DNA of 64,000 nucleotides from Streptomyces sp. WMMC940 (GCF_027460265.1 NZ_JAPZBC010000001.1:2259501-2323500); one strand, 5' to 3'; shown: positions 10,621-22,687, numbered from the stretch's first letter. Made by a program: numbers and translations. Notes: generated by a model not told the origin, from the letters alone.

Positions 10621-10627
10621 CCTCCAA

Positions 10628-11080
10628 CTAGGCCACATTGACTCGTTGGCCGGGAGGTGCCGCCTCCAGCCAGGCCAGGAAGCCGGTCAGCGCGTCCTCG
10701 CTCATCGCCAGCTCGAGACGGGTGCCGTGGTGCAGACAGCCGAGGACGACCGCGTCCGACAGCAGCGCCAGCTCCTCCTCGCCCTCGGGCAGACGCCGGG
10801 CGACCACCTCGATCGCCGAGCGCTCCAGGGCGCGCCGCGGACGGAGGGCGTAGGAGAAGACCCGGAACCACTCGACCCGGTCGCCGTTGTAGCGGGCCAC
10901 GCCGTACACCCAGCCCTTGCCCGAGTGGTCGCCGTCCTCCGGCACGTTCCAGCGCAGGCTGCAGTCGAAGGTGCCGCCCGAGCGCTGGATCAGCCTGCGG
11001 CGCAGACCGAAGACGAAGAGCCCGATCACCACCAGTGCGACGACCAGTCCGCTCACGAGCAGAGCGAGGAACATCTTCAC
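10628..11080 (-). CDS. DUF2550 membrane protein
   Basis: A 150-residue protein with one N-terminal membrane anchor (FLALLVSGLVVALVVIGLFVFGLRRR), then a soluble domain starting GGTFDCSLRW and containing GWVYGVARYNGDRVEWFRVFSYALRPRR. This is the DUF2550 family, found directly downstream of atpC in many actinobacteria; its function is unknown. The GTG start at 11080 has GAGGAGG just upstream. The constant link with the ATP synthase operon suggests a role tied to the membrane or to energy metabolism, but that is only contextual. Confidence 0.92.
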   Translation of the reverse strand: MKMFLALLVSGLVVALVVIGLFVFGLRRRLIQRSGGTFDCSLRWNVPEDGDHSGKGWVYGVARYNGDRVEWFRVFSYALRPRRALERSAIEVVARRLPEGEEELALLSDAVVLGCLHHGTRLELAMSEDALTGFLAWLEAAPPGQRVNVA

Positions 11081-11115
11081 CGACCTCCTCGCTTCGTCCC
11101 GTAGCGGAATACGAC

Positions 11116-11139
11116 CTGCACCTGCATCTGCACCTGCAT
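11116..11139. repeat. Tandem hexamer repeat (CTGCAC/CTGCAT)
   Basis: Two copies of the 12-mer CTGCACCTGCAT, four hexamers in all, in the gap between atpC and the DUF2550 gene. It lies just outside an inverted repeat. No function can be assigned. Confidence 0.8.
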
Positions 11140-11142
11140 TGC

Positions 11143-11190
11143 CTCAGCCGCGACCTGGTCTGGAGAAGTCCAGTCCGGGCCGCGGCTGAG
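11143..11190 (-). terminator. Hairpin between atpC and DUF2550
   Basis: CTCAGCCGCG (11143-11152) pairs perfectly with CGCGGCTGAG (11181-11190) around a 28-base loop that itself contains CTGG/CCAG. Placed 24 bases after atpC, it could attenuate leftward transcription or protect the atp mRNA end. Confidence 0.5.
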
Positions 11191-11213
11191 AGTGGTTCAT
11201 CGGCGGGGTGCGC

Positions 11214-11585
11214 TCAGCGCACCGCCACCGCGCGCAGCCGAACCTCGGCGCGCCGCTCGGCGGCGGCGTCGTCGTCGGCCTTGGCGCGCTCCAGCGCACG
11301 CTCGGCGCGCTGGGCGTCGATCTCGTCCGCCAGCTCGGCGATCTCCGCCAGCAGCGACAGCTTGTTGTCGGCGAACGACATGAAACCGCCGTGCACTGCG
11401 GCGACGACCGTTCCCTCGTTCGTACGGATGGTCACCGGGCCCGACTCCAGCACACCGAGCAGCGGCTGGTGACCGGGCATGACGCCGATGTCGCCGGACG
11501 TGGTGCGCGCGACGACCAGGTTGGCCTCGCCGGACCAGACCTGGCGGTCGGCGGCGACCAGCTCGACGTGCAGCTCAGCAGCCAA
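11214..11585 (-). CDS. atpC: F1Fo ATP synthase epsilon subunit
   Basis: A 123-residue epsilon subunit of the F1 central stalk, which transmits rotation and can inhibit ATP hydrolysis. The N-terminal beta-sandwich reads AAELHVELVAADRQVWSGEANLV, with the family block GDIGVMPGHQPLLGVL (31-46) and HGGFMSFADNKLSLLAE (65-81). The C-terminal helices (EIDAQRAERALERAKA) carry the regulatory hairpin. It is the last structural gene of the operon, 186 bp downstream of atpD, and a GC hairpin lies between the two. Confidence 0.97.
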   Translation of the reverse strand: MAAELHVELVAADRQVWSGEANLVVARTTSGDIGVMPGHQPLLGVLESGPVTIRTNEGTVVAAVHGGFMSFADNKLSLLAEIAELADEIDAQRAERALERAKADDDAAAERRAEVRLRAVAVR

Positions 11586-11728
11586 GGGTGGCTCCTCGGG
11601 TCACCACCCGGCGGTCATGCCGGGTGTTGGGTCATAAGTCTAATAGGGGCCCGGGCGCCGAAACGCCCGGGGCCGTCCGGGGCCCGCCGCACGGGCGGCT
11701 GATTCAGGACCCCGGGAGGGCGTGAGAA

Positions 11729-11754
11729 GGGGGGCGGGACGGACCCCGCCCCCC
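11729..11754 (-). terminator. GC hairpin between atpD and atpC
   Basis: GGGGGGCGGG pairs with CCCGCCCCCC around a six-base loop, 18 bases after the atpD stop. As atpC must be transcribed too, this is more likely a partial terminator or mRNA-stabilising structure that lowers atpC output than a full stop. Confidence 0.5.
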
Positions 11755-11771
11755 GTCACGAGTCACGGGAC

Positions 11772-14149
<2,378 letters not shown>

Positions 14150-14169
14150 GAGTCAGGTCCCTTCCGTCG

Positions 14170-15765
14170 TCACTTCGAGACGTTGACGGTCGCCGCGTCC
14201 TCGCCGAGCAGCTTGCCGTCGGAGGTCTCGAACTGCTTCTTGAAGTCGGCGATCGCCTCGGCCAGCTTCTCCAGCAGGTCGTCGGACATCTTGCCGCCCT
14301 CGCGGATGGAGGTCATCAGCGTCTTGTGCTCGCGGTGCAGGAACTCGAGCAGCTCGGACTCGAAGCGGCGGATGTCCTCGACCGGGACGTCGTCCATCTT
14401 GCCGGTGGTGCCGGCCCAGATGGAGACGACCTGGTTCTCCGTCGGGTACGGGGCGTACTGCGGCTGCTTCAGCAGCTCGACCATGCGCTTACCGCGCTCC
14501 AGGGCGGACTTCGAAGCGGCGTCCAGGTCGGAACCGAAGGCGGCGAACGCCTCCAGCTCGCGGTACTGGGCCAGGTCGACACGGAGTCGGCCGGAGACCT
14601 GCTTCATGGCCTTGTGCTGGGCGGAGCCACCGACGCGGGAGACCGAGATACCGACGTTCAGGGCCGGGCGCTGACCGGCGTTGAACAGGTCGGACTCCAG
14701 GAAGCACTGGCCGTCGGTGATGGAGATGACGTTGGTCGGGATGAACGCCGAGACGTCGTTGGCCTTGGTCTCGACGATCGGCAGACCGGTCATCGAGCCG
14801 GCGCCCATCTCGTCGGACAGCTTGGCGCAGCGCTCCAGCAGACGCGAGTGCAGGTAGAAGACGTCACCCGGGTAGGCCTCACGGCCCGGCGGGCGGCGCA
14901 GCAGCAGCGACACGGCGCGGTAGGCGTCGGCCTGCTTCGACAGGTCGTCGAAGACGATGAGGACGTGCTTGCCCTCGTACATCCAGTGCTGGCCGATGGC
15001 CGAACCGGTGTACGGCGCCAGGTACTTGAAGCCGGCCGGGTCGGACGCCGGGGCGGCGACGATCGTCGTGTACTCGAGGGCACCGGCCTCCTCCAGCGCG
15101 CCGCGCACGGACGCGATGGTGGAGCCCTTCTGGCCGACGGCGACGTAGATGCAGCGGACCTGCTTCTTCGGGTCGCCGGAGCGCCAGTTGTCGCGCTGGT
15201 TGATGATCGTGTCGACGGCCAGCGCGGTCTTGCCGGTCTGGCGGTCGCCGATGATCAGCTGACGCTGGCCGCGGCCGACCGGGGTCATCGCGTCGACGGC
15301 CTTGTAGCCCGTCTCCATGGGCTCGTGGACCGACTTGCGCTGCATGACCGTCGGGGCCTGCAGCTCAAGGGCGCGGCGGCCCGAGGTCTCGATCTCGCCG
15401 AGGCCGTCGATCGGGTTGCCGAGCGGGTCGACAACGCGGCCGAGGTATCCCTCGCCGACGGCGACGGACAGGACCTCGCCGGTGCGCTGGACCGGCTGGC
15501 CCTCCTCGATGCCGCTGAACTCACCGAGGACGATGGCACCGATCTCGCGGTCCTCGAGGTTGAGGGCGAGGCCGAGGGTGCCGTCCTCGAACTTCAGCAG
15601 TTCGTTGGCCATCGTCGAGGGAAGACCCTCGACCTTCGCGATGCCGTCGCCGGCAAGGCTGACCGTACCGACCTCCTCGCGCGAGGCCGCGTCCGGCTTG
15701 TACGACTGGACAAAGTTCTCCAGCGCGTCCCGGATCTCCTCCGGCCGGATCGTGAGCTCCGCCAT
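14170..15765 (-). CDS. atpA: F1Fo ATP synthase alpha subunit
   Basis: The 531-residue non-catalytic nucleotide-binding subunit of F1. The N-terminal beta-barrel carries [15 protein letters not shown]. Walker A reads [14 protein letters not shown], the Walker B region ends [16 protein letters not shown], and [17 protein letters not shown] is the alpha-subunit signature with the arginine that reaches into the catalytic site. The C-terminal domain ends with a short tail, as in other Streptomyces. The gap to atpH (145 bp) is unusually long for this operon and contains hairpins. Confidence 0.98.
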   Translation of the reverse strand: MAELTIRPEEIRDALENFVQSYKPDAASREEVGTVSLAGDGIAKVEGLPSTMANELLKFEDGTLGLALNLEDREIGAIVLGEFSGIEEGQPVQRTGEVLSVAVGEGYLGRVVDPLGNPIDGLGEIETSGRRALELQAPTVMQRKSVHEPMETGYKAVDAMTPVGRGQRQLIIGDRQTGKTALAVDTIINQRDNWRSGDPKKQVRCIYVAVGQKGSTIASVRGALEEAGALEYTTIVAAPASDPAGFKYLAPYTGSAIGQHWMYEGKHVLIVFDDLSKQADAYRAVSLLLRRPPGREAYPGDVFYLHSRLLERCAKLSDEMGAGSMTGLPIVETKANDVSAFIPTNVISITDGQCFLESDLFNAGQRPALNVGISVSRVGGSAQHKAMKQVSGRLRVDLAQYRELEAFAAFGSDLDAASKSALERGKRMVELLKQPQYAPYPTENQVVSIWAGTTGKMDDVPVEDIRRFESELLEFLHREHKTLMTSIREGGKMSDDLLEKLAEAIADFKKQFETSDGKLLGEDAATVNVSK

Positions 15766-15804
15766 CTGGGTTCCCTGCTCTCCTTGTTGGGCCCGAAGTT
15801 TCTT

Positions 15805-15880
15805 TGGGGGTCTGGGGCTGTATCCGTGACGGCTTGCGCCGCGGGACCCCCAGGAATCCTCTGCGGCCCAACCGGGCCGC
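15805..15880 (-). other. Two inverted repeats between atpH and atpA
   Basis: TGGGGGTC (15805-15812) can pair with GACCCCCA (15845-15852). Beside it GCGGCCC (15863-15869) and GGGCCGC (15874-15880) form a 7-bp stem with an AACC loop. They could be mRNA processing or stability elements adjusting the subunit ratio; no T run supports full termination. Confidence 0.4.
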
Positions 15881-15910
15881 CTAGCAATTCTTGTTTTTCT
15901 TGGTGGCCGG

Positions 15911-16726
15911 TCAGCCCGCGAGACGGCGCTGCGCCTCGGCGATGCGGTCCAGGACCGTCCCGTCGATCAGCTCGTCGCCGACCCGCACCGAGATCCCGCC
16001 GAGGACCTCGGGGTCCACGTCCAGGTTCAGGTGCATCTCGCGGCCGTACACGTTCGCCAGTACGGCTCCGAGGCGCTGCTTCTGCCGGTCGGACAGCGGT
16101 ACCGCGGAGGTGACCACGGCGACCGTCCGGTTCCGGCGCTCGGCGGCGAGCTTGGAGAGGGACTCGAGTCCCGCTTCCAGGCTACGTCCACGCGGTGCCG
16201 TGACGAGACGGGCCACGAGCCGCTCGGTGCCGGCGTTGGCCTTGCCGCCGAGGAGGCTGCGGACCAGCTGGGACTTGGCGGCCGCAGTGGCGGTCCGGTC
16301 GGTCAGCGCGGCGCGCAGCTCCGGGTTGGAGGAGACGATTCGGCCGAACCGGAACAGCTCGTCCTCCACGTCGTCCAGGGCGCCGGCCTTCTGCGCGGCC
16401 GTGAGCTCGGCGGTGGCCGCCAGCTCCTCGAGCGCGTCCACCAGGTCGCGGGACTGCGACCAGCGGGAACGGACCATGCCGGAGACCAGGTCGACGGCCT
16501 CGCCGCCCACCTGACCGCTCAGCAGTCGCGCGGCCAGCTCGACCTTGCCCTCACCGGGCTGCGCCGGGTCGGTCAGGACCCGACGCAGCGACACCTCGCG
16601 GTCGAGCAGCGCGGTAACGGCGACCAGCTCCTCGGCGAGCTTCGCCGCGTCGACCGACGTGCTGTCGGTCAGCGCGTCGAGACGCTCGCGTGCGGCGGCC
16701 AGTGCCTCGCGGCTCGCTCCGTTCAT
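15911..16726 (-). CDS. atpH: F1Fo ATP synthase delta subunit
   Basis: A 271-residue delta subunit (OSCP equivalent) linking F1 to the peripheral b stalk. It is about 90 residues longer than the E. coli protein, as usual in actinobacteria. The N-terminal helical bundle contains [17 protein letters not shown], and the C-terminal family block reads [39 protein letters not shown]. It overlaps atpF by four bases, indicating coupled translation. Confidence 0.97.
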   Translation of the reverse strand: MNGASREALAAARERLDALTDSTSVDAAKLAEELVAVTALLDREVSLRRVLTDPAQPGEGKVELAARLLSGQVGGEAVDLVSGMVRSRWSQSRDLVDALEELAATAELTAAQKAGALDDVEDELFRFGRIVSSNPELRAALTDRTATAAAKSQLVRSLLGGKANAGTERLVARLVTAPRGRSLEAGLESLSKLAAERRNRTVAVVTSAVPLSDRQKQRLGAVLANVYGREMHLNLDVDPEVLGGISVRVGDELIDGTVLDRIAEAQRRLAG

Positions 16727-17271
16727 CGGGCAGCCTCGGCCTTCTCCTCGAGCTCGTCGAGGAAGCGGTCGATGACGCGGCTCTGGCGGGCGTGGTCCTC
16801 GAGGGACTCACCGACCAGCTTGCCGGCCAGGTCGGTGGCGAGCTTGCCCACGTCCTGGCGCAGCGCGGACGCCGCGGCCTTGCGGTCGGCCTCGATCTGG
16901 GCGTGACCGGCGGCGACGATCTCCTCGCGCTGCCGCTGGCCTTCCGCGCGCATCTCGGCGATGATCGCGGCGCCCTGCTCCGTGGCCTCCTGGCGCAGAC
17001 GCGCGGCCTCGTGACGGGCCTCGGCGAGCTGAGCGCGGTACTGCTCGAGCACGCTCTGGGCCTCGACCTGGGCCGCCTCGGCCTTCTCCATGCCGCCTTC
17101 GATGGCCTCGCGGCGCTCTTCCAGAACCCTGTTGATGTTCGGGAGGAGCTTCTTGGCGAGGAAGAAGAAGACGATGGCGAAGGCGATCGTGCCGACGAGC
17201 AGCTCGGGGCCCGGGGGAAGGAGCGGGCTCTGCTCCTCCCCGGCCGCCAGCTGAACGAGGTTGGCGATCAC
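16723..17271 (-). CDS. atpF: F1Fo ATP synthase b subunit
   Basis: A 182-residue peripheral-stalk subunit. One membrane segment near the N-terminus (ELLVGTIAFAIVFFFLAKKLLP) is followed by a long charged coiled coil (RVLEERREAIEGGMEKAEAAQVEAQ onward) and a C-terminal helix ending EEKAEAAR. The start MIANLVQLAAG at 17271 fits the usual short outer leader. It is 39 bp downstream of atpE. Confidence 0.97.
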   Translation of the reverse strand: MIANLVQLAAGEEQSPLLPPGPELLVGTIAFAIVFFFLAKKLLPNINRVLEERREAIEGGMEKAEAAQVEAQSVLEQYRAQLAEARHEAARLRQEATEQGAAIIAEMRAEGQRQREEIVAAGHAQIEADRKAAASALRQDVGKLATDLAGKLVGESLEDHARQSRVIDRFLDELEEKAEAAR

Positions 17272-17310
17272 ATCAATGCCTTTCGTCGAGAAGTGTCAGG
17301 TAGCTGTGAA

Positions 17311-17562
<252 letters not shown>

Positions 17563-17625
17563 TCATTCACGGACCGGTGGGGGTTGGCCACCGGACGTTC
17601 GGGGGTGGTGCGGGCGAGGTACGAC

Positions 17626-18444
17626 TCAGTGGTGCTCGGCGAGAGCGCCCTGAATGTAGGAGCAGGCCAGCAGGACGAAGACGTACGCCTGGACGGCCTG
17701 GACGAAGAGCTCGAAGACGATCATGGCCATCGTCATCGCGAAGGAGACGCCGGCGGCCGGGATCATGTAGCTGTTCAGCAGGTACCAGGAGGCGACGGTG
17801 AACATCACCAGCATCAGGTGACCGGCGAACATGTTCGCGAAGAGCCGGACCGCGTGGGTGAACGGGCGGACCAGCAGGTTCGAGAACAGCTCGATGAACG
17901 AGACCAGCCACTTGATGGGGCCGAGCGACGGGTCGTAACCGGTGATGTTCTTCCAGCCGCCGACAAAGCCGTGGCGTTTGAAGGTCAGCGACACCCAGAT
18001 CACGTAGACGAGCACCGCGAGGACGATCGGGTACGCGATGATCGACGACACCGGGAACTGGGCCAGCGGGATCACGGACCAGATGTTCATGATCCACACG
18101 AAGAAGAAGATCGAGACCATCAGCGGGACGTACTTCTCGCCCTCCCGCTTCCCGAGGGTCTCGTAGACGATCCCGCGGCGCACGAAGTCGTAGCCGGCCT
18201 CGCCGATCATCTGCAGCTTGCCCGGGACCACCTTGGCCTTGCCGAAGGCCACCCAGAAGAAGCTGACGACGACGAGCGTGGTGAGCAGCGCGAGCAGCAT
18301 CACCTTGTTGAAGCCGTAGCCACCGACGGTGAAGATCGGCTGGAAGAGGAAGGAGTGCAGGCCCGGTGCCGGAAAGCCACAGCCGTTGTCGGCCATGATG
18401 CGGCAGCTCCAGTCAAAGGCGAGCGTGGTCTGTTCAGCACTCAC
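17626..18444 (-). CDS. atpB: F1Fo ATP synthase a subunit
   Basis: A 272-residue proton-channel subunit. I set the start at the GTG at 18444 (SAEQTTLAFD), with AAGGAG six to nine bases upstream, although the frame is open 36 bases further. It has five to six membrane segments. The conserved channel helix is LVRPFTHAVRLFANMFAGHLMLVMF, where the second Arg is the essential one. The last helix pair ends in VQAYVFVLLACSYIQGALAEHH. Confidence 0.96.
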   Translation of the reverse strand: MSAEQTTLAFDWSCRIMADNGCGFPAPGLHSFLFQPIFTVGGYGFNKVMLLALLTTLVVVSFFWVAFGKAKVVPGKLQMIGEAGYDFVRRGIVYETLGKREGEKYVPLMVSIFFFVWIMNIWSVIPLAQFPVSSIIAYPIVLAVLVYVIWVSLTFKRHGFVGGWKNITGYDPSLGPIKWLVSFIELFSNLLVRPFTHAVRLFANMFAGHLMLVMFTVASWYLLNSYMIPAAGVSFAMTMAMIVFELFVQAVQAYVFVLLACSYIQGALAEHH

Positions 18445-18670
18445 CGCGGGCTCCTTCGGCGTGACGCATGGGTTCGGCAACCTCGTTGTGTCGGCGCGGC
18501 GCGCAGCCGCGAGTCGGCACCGGACTGGTGTTTCGGATGTGGGGGCGGCGGTCAGGCATCGAGGCCTCGCGATCGAGCAGGCGTCAGCTCAGATGCCCGC
18601 GCCCGCAGTGCCGCAGTTGGCACCGGACGATAGCAGTTTCTCGAACGCGCACTTATCCCGGCCCTACCCG

Positions 18671-19108
18671 TCACGTCGACGGCCCCGTCTTTTCGCCCTT
18701 GCGGGGATCAGACGGCTCCGGTTCGACGTAGAGGATCTTGGCCTTCATATGGGCACGGGCCTGTGCGGCCACCCAGACGAGCGTCGACGCGACGATGGAG
18801 GCCGCGAACGTCCTGGGGTTGAACAGCGTGGTGTCCTTGAAGGCGGCGACGAAGATGAACAACACGAGCAACTGGGTCGTGTAGAGCATCAGTCCCATCG
18901 CCTGGAACAGCTGCGGGAGGTGCTTCGCCGTCCTCTGCAGGACGACGATCCCGATTCCCATGAAGACGATGACCACCAAGGTGCCGACGACCGCGCCGAG
19001 GGCCCCCTTGCCGCCGGCGAGCACACCGCTGACGATCGCGGCGATCACGCCGACGGCAGCGGTGGGCACGACGGTCTGCAGGAGAGTCCGGACGTCGTTG
19101 GACGGCAT
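18671..19108 (-). CDS. atpI: AtpI-like membrane protein at the head of the ATP synthase operon
   Basis: A 145-residue protein beginning MPSNDVRTLLQTVVPTA at 19108, with GGAG eight bases upstream; a longer frame adds 27 Pro-rich residues and is less likely. Four membrane segments occupy residues 10-125, followed by a short charged tail (KAKILYVEPEPSDPRKGEK). Position and topology match actinobacterial AtpI, an accessory protein implicated in c-ring assembly or ion uptake. The 226 bp to atpB hold no recognisable gene. Confidence 0.85.
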   Translation of the reverse strand: MPSNDVRTLLQTVVPTAAVGVIAAIVSGVLAGGKGALGAVVGTLVVIVFMGIGIVVLQRTAKHLPQLFQAMGLMLYTTQLLVLFIFVAAFKDTTLFNPRTFAASIVASTLVWVAAQARAHMKAKILYVEPEPSDPRKGEKTGPST

Positions 19109-19503
19109 GGCGGCGGCTCCGCGGGGTGGTGGGGGCACTGGTGTCGTCAAGGACGAGCGTAGATCCGGTCCGAGGTGGGTCTCGGGCACCGAGGAGACCG
19201 TCGCACTGCGGCCTCCCGGCTCTGTCTCCGGTTCTCGTGAACCGTATCACAAACTATTTGAATAGGTCTTTACCCGCCGGTGTGCCAACTCTCACACATG
19301 AGAGTGAGGCCGCGCGTGTGTGCATGACGGTAGACCACTTTGTCTGGTAATGGCCTTGATGTGCCTGACTATCGGCACCCTGGGGCACGTGGGGCGCACG
19401 AACCTTGGGCCCCGCAGCCGCAAGGAAGAGCCGTCCGATCCGCCATCGGGCGCACTCCGTTCGTCACATTGTGTGGTCGATCGCACCACACGTCTGTTGA
19501 CGG
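19109..19503 (-). promoter_or_regulatory. Leader region of the atp operon with an 18-bp palindrome
   Basis: This 395-bp gap, unusually AT-rich for the window, lies upstream of atpI. A perfect 18-bp inverted repeat (arms ACTCTCA/TGAGAGT) sits at 19288-19305. On the minus strand TTGGCA (19288-19283), an 18-base spacer and TATTCA (19264-19259) form a possible promoter that overlaps the palindrome edge. The leader from there to atpI is about 150 bases. Promoter placement is inferred, not shown. Confidence 0.4.
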
Positions 19504-20856
19504 CTACTTCCTCGCCGCCGTGAACCGCGAGCGCGCCCCGATCGCCGTCGCCCCGTTGATGCCCGCAGGCACCGGGATACGCCGCTCGTCGGGACCCACG
19601 GCCGCCGCGTCGGCGGGATCGGTGGGGTCCGGTGCCGTAGCGGCCGGGACACCCGGTGCCGTGGGCGGCGCCGGCACCACGGGGCGCGGGCGGCGGCGGT
19701 AGCGCGGCGGGACGAAGGACTCCGCCCAGCGCGGCGCCCGCGGGGTGAAGCGCGGCAGCAGCAGGAGCACCAGGCCGACGAAGCTCAGCACCACGATCGC
19801 GAAGACGATCCACATCGAGGCGCTGTGCACCGAGTACAGGACCACGCCGAAGGCGATCAGAGCCGACCAGAAGTACATGATCAGCACCGCGCGGCTGTGC
19901 GAGTGCCCGATCTCCAGCAGCCGGTGGTGGAGATGCCCGCGGTCGGCGGCGAACGGCGACTTGCCCTTCCAGGTCCGGCGGACGATCGCCAGCAGCAGGT
20001 CCGCCACGGGGATCGCGATGATCGTGAGCGGCAGCAGCAGCGGGATGAAGACCGGCAGGGCGGCGTGGGTGGCCTGGCGGGTACCGCCCTCGAACAGCTT
20101 CAGCGCGTCCGGGTCCACCTGGCCGGTCACCGAGATCGCGGACGCCGCCAGCACCAGGCCGATCAGCATCGACCCCGAGTCGCCCATGAAGATCCGCGCC
20201 GGATGCATGTTGTGCGGCAGGAAGCCCAGGCACATGCCCATCAGGACGGAGGCGAAGAGGGTCGCCGGAGCCGCGGCCTCGATCCCGTAACCGAACCACA
20301 TCCGGTAGGCGTAGAGGAAGAACGCCGCCGACGCGATGCAGACCATGCCCGCGGCCAGGCCGTCCAGGCCGTCCACGAAGTTCACCGCGTTGATCGTGAT
20401 GACGACCAACGCGACCGTGAGCAGCGTGCCCTGCCACTGGGTGAGGGAGACCGTCCCGACGCCCGGGATCGGCAGCCACAGGATCGTCAGACCCTGCATC
20501 ACCATCACGCCCGCAGCGATCATCTGACCGCCGAGCTTGATCAGGGCGTCGATCTCGAACTTGTCGTCCAGCACCCCGATCAGCCAGATCAGCGCGGCGC
20601 CGGAGAGCAGGGCGCGCGGTTCGTTGGACAGTTCGAACACGCTGTTGAGATTGCTCAGGTGGTCGGCGACGAGGAGGCCGGCGCAGAGGCCGAAGAACAT
20701 GGCGATGCCGCCGAGCCGCGGCGTCGGTTCGCGGTGGACGTCGCGGGCCCGGATCTCCGGCATCGCTCCGGTCGCGATGGCGAACTTCCGCACCGGTCCG
20801 GTCAGAAGGTAGGTCACCGCAGCCGTGACGCAGAGCGTCAGCAGGTAATCACGCAC
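19504..20856 (-). CDS. MraY/WecA-family undecaprenyl-phosphate sugar-phosphate transferase
   Basis: A 450-residue polytopic membrane enzyme (about 11 segments) that transfers a sugar-1-phosphate, probably GlcNAc-1-P, from UDP-sugar to undecaprenyl phosphate, starting wall-polymer or glycan synthesis. Diagnostic motifs are LIGVLDDKFEID (the Asp-Asp pair), VNFVDGLDGLAAG, and FMGDSGSMLIGLVLA with HNMHPARI before it. The cytoplasmic WecA-type loop FAADRGHLHHRLLEIGHS is present. The GTG at 20856 has a GGGG site upstream; a second GTG at 20895 is possible. The last 80 residues are a Pro/Ala-rich cytoplasmic tail specific to actinobacteria. Confidence 0.93.
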   Translation of the reverse strand: MRDYLLTLCVTAAVTYLLTGPVRKFAIATGAMPEIRARDVHREPTPRLGGIAMFFGLCAGLLVADHLSNLNSVFELSNEPRALLSGAALIWLIGVLDDKFEIDALIKLGGQMIAAGVMVMQGLTILWLPIPGVGTVSLTQWQGTLLTVALVVITINAVNFVDGLDGLAAGMVCIASAAFFLYAYRMWFGYGIEAAAPATLFASVLMGMCLGFLPHNMHPARIFMGDSGSMLIGLVLAASAISVTGQVDPDALKLFEGGTRQATHAALPVFIPLLLPLTIIAIPVADLLLAIVRRTWKGKSPFAADRGHLHHRLLEIGHSHSRAVLIMYFWSALIAFGVVLYSVHSASMWIVFAIVVLSFVGLVLLLLPRFTPRAPRWAESFVPPRYRRRPRPVVPAPPTAPGVPAATAPDPTDPADAAAVGPDERRIPVPAGINGATAIGARSRFTAARK

Positions 20857-20969
20857 GGGCTGCCCCAGAGGAATCGCTGGCCATCTCAGCCCCACACACT
20901 AGCTTTGTTGGCCACATGCTTGAGGACATACGAGCGGGCCGGACGGTTGCAGGGCCTTCCCGTCTGTCC

Positions 20970-22232
20970 TCAATACGGCGGAAATCTCCCGACCAGTTCC
21001 CGCACTTCTTCGCGAACGCGGTGGATCTCCTCGCCTTCCGCGCGCAGCGCCGTGGTGAAGAGCACGGCGATCCTCGCCATCTCGGCCTCGCCCATGCCCT
21101 GCGTGGTGACGGCCGCGGTGCCGAGTCGGATGCCGCGGCCGTCGCCGTACGGCAGCGCACAGGTGTCGAGCACCATCCCGGCGGCGGCGAGCCGCCCGCG
21201 TGCCGTGCGGCCGTCCAGGCCCAGCGGCGCCGGGTCCGCGGTGATCAGATGGGTGTCCGTGCCGCCGGTGGTGATCGCGAAGCCCTCCGCCTCCAGCCCT
21301 TCCGCCAGGACCCTGGCGTTGGCGACGACGTGGTGGGCGTAGCCGGCGAACCCAGGGGTGGCCGCCTCGCCGAAGGCCACGGCCTTGGCGGCGATCGTGT
21401 GCATCTGGGCACCGCCCTGTGTGAAGGGGAACACCGCCCGGTCGATCCGCTCCGCCAGATGGCTGCCGCAGAGGATCATCCCGCCGCGCGGACCGCGCAG
21501 CACCTTGTGCGTCGTGGCGCACACGACGTCCGCGTACGGGACCGGGCTGGGGGCCGCTCCCCCGGCGATCAGACCCATCGGATGCGCCGCGTCGGCGATG
21601 AGGTACGCACCCACCTCGTCGGCGATCTCCCGGAACGCGGCGTAGTCGGGGTGCCGGGGGTACGAGATCGAGCCGCAGACGATCGCCTTCGGCCGGTGTT
21701 CGCGGGCGAGCCTGAGGATGTGCTCGTGGTCGAGCAGCCCCGACTCGGCGTCGACGCCGTAGGGCACGAACGTGAACCAGCGGCCCGAGAAGTTGGCCGG
21801 TGAGCCGTGTGTGAGGTGCCCGCCGAAGGCCAGGCCCATCGCGAGGACGGTGTCCCCCGGCCGCAGCAGCGCCGCGTACGCCGCGAGGACGGCCGAGGAG
21901 CCGGAGTGGGGCTGCACATTGGCGTGGTCGGCGCCGAAGAGGGCGGTGGCGCGGTCGACGGCGATCCGCTCGGCGGCGTCGACGAGCTCGCAGCCGCCGT
22001 GGTGGCGCGCCCCTGGATAGCCCTCGGCGTACTTGTTGGCGAGCGGGGAGCCCAGCGCCGCGAGGACCGCGGGGGAGGTGAAGTTCTCCGCGGCGATCAG
22101 CTGGAGGCTGTCGGCCTGCCGGGCCGTCTCGCCGAGCACGACCTCGGCGATCTCGGGGTCCTGGCGGCGCAGGACGTCGAGGTCGGCGGGCGTGGCAGGG
22201 GTGCGGGCGGGTGCGGGGGTACTGACCGGCAT
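20970..22232 (-). CDS. glyA: Serine hydroxymethyltransferase (paralogue)
   Basis: A 420-residue PLP enzyme interconverting serine and glycine with tetrahydrofolate. The start MPVSTPAPARTP precedes LQLIAAENFTSPAVLAALGSPLANKYAEGYPGARHHGG, the SHMT substrate site. PLP binding uses HSGSSA and ADAAHPMGLIAGG. The Schiff-base lysine is in the motif ATTHKVLRGPRGG. Streptomyces often carry two glyA genes; this copy, next to a cell-wall transferase and a phosphatase-like gene, is probably the second one. That reading rests on location only. Confidence 0.93.
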   Translation of the reverse strand: MPVSTPAPARTPATPADLDVLRRQDPEIAEVVLGETARQADSLQLIAAENFTSPAVLAALGSPLANKYAEGYPGARHHGGCELVDAAERIAVDRATALFGADHANVQPHSGSSAVLAAYAALLRPGDTVLAMGLAFGGHLTHGSPANFSGRWFTFVPYGVDAESGLLDHEHILRLAREHRPKAIVCGSISYPRHPDYAAFREIADEVGAYLIADAAHPMGLIAGGAAPSPVPYADVVCATTHKVLRGPRGGMILCGSHLAERIDRAVFPFTQGGAQMHTIAAKAVAFGEAATPGFAGYAHHVVANARVLAEGLEAEGFAITTGGTDTHLITADPAPLGLDGRTARGRLAAAGMVLDTCALPYGDGRGIRLGTAAVTTQGMGEAEMARIAVLFTTALRAEGEEIHRVREEVRELVGRFPPY

Positions 22233-22429
22233 CGTGGTCTCCCGGCCTCACGTGGGGTGTACGGCCCCTCCAATGTAGGCCCGGTCGGGCACGGCCGCCC
22301 GGTGTCCGGCGGCCTGGATCCGCCCCGTTCGGCCGTACGGCCCTCGTCACCGTTCACCGGTCCGCGCCCGCCTGTCCGGTGACCGGCCACCACCCTGCGG
22401 TGGGGACGTGCGGCGTTCCGGACCGCCCC

Positions 22430-22542
22430 GTACGCCGACCGGGCCACCGCGCCGGGGGGTCGTGATGTCCGTCCGGGCCGGGTGAGTACGCCGACCGGGC
22501 CACCGCGCCGGGGGGGTCGTGATGTCCGTCCGGGCCGGGTGA
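22430..22542. repeat. Tandem duplication of a 56-57-bp unit
   Basis: Copy one (22430-22485) and copy two (22486-22542) both start GTACGCCGACCGGGCC and end GTCCGGGCCGGGTGA. They are identical except for one extra G in the G run of copy two. The near identity indicates a recent duplication by slippage or unequal recombination. Confidence 0.9.
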
Positions 22543-22651
22543 GCGCGGGGACGGGGCGCCGGGACGGGCCGGAGGCGTGAGCGGCAGCCGCCGTCCGAAA
22601 CGCTCCGGGCCCGGCCGACCTCCGTGAGGCGGTGCGACGACGCCGCGGGGA

Positions 22652-22687
22652 GTGCGACGAGCCCGTCGGCCGGTGCGACGAGCCCGT
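22652..22687. repeat. Direct repeat of GTGCGACGAGCCCGT with 21-bp period
   Basis: Two perfect 15-bp copies (22652-22666 and 22673-22687) plus a diverged third copy just before them (GTGCGACGACGCCG) show a 21-bp period directly after the end of the phosphatase-like gene. Confidence 0.75.
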
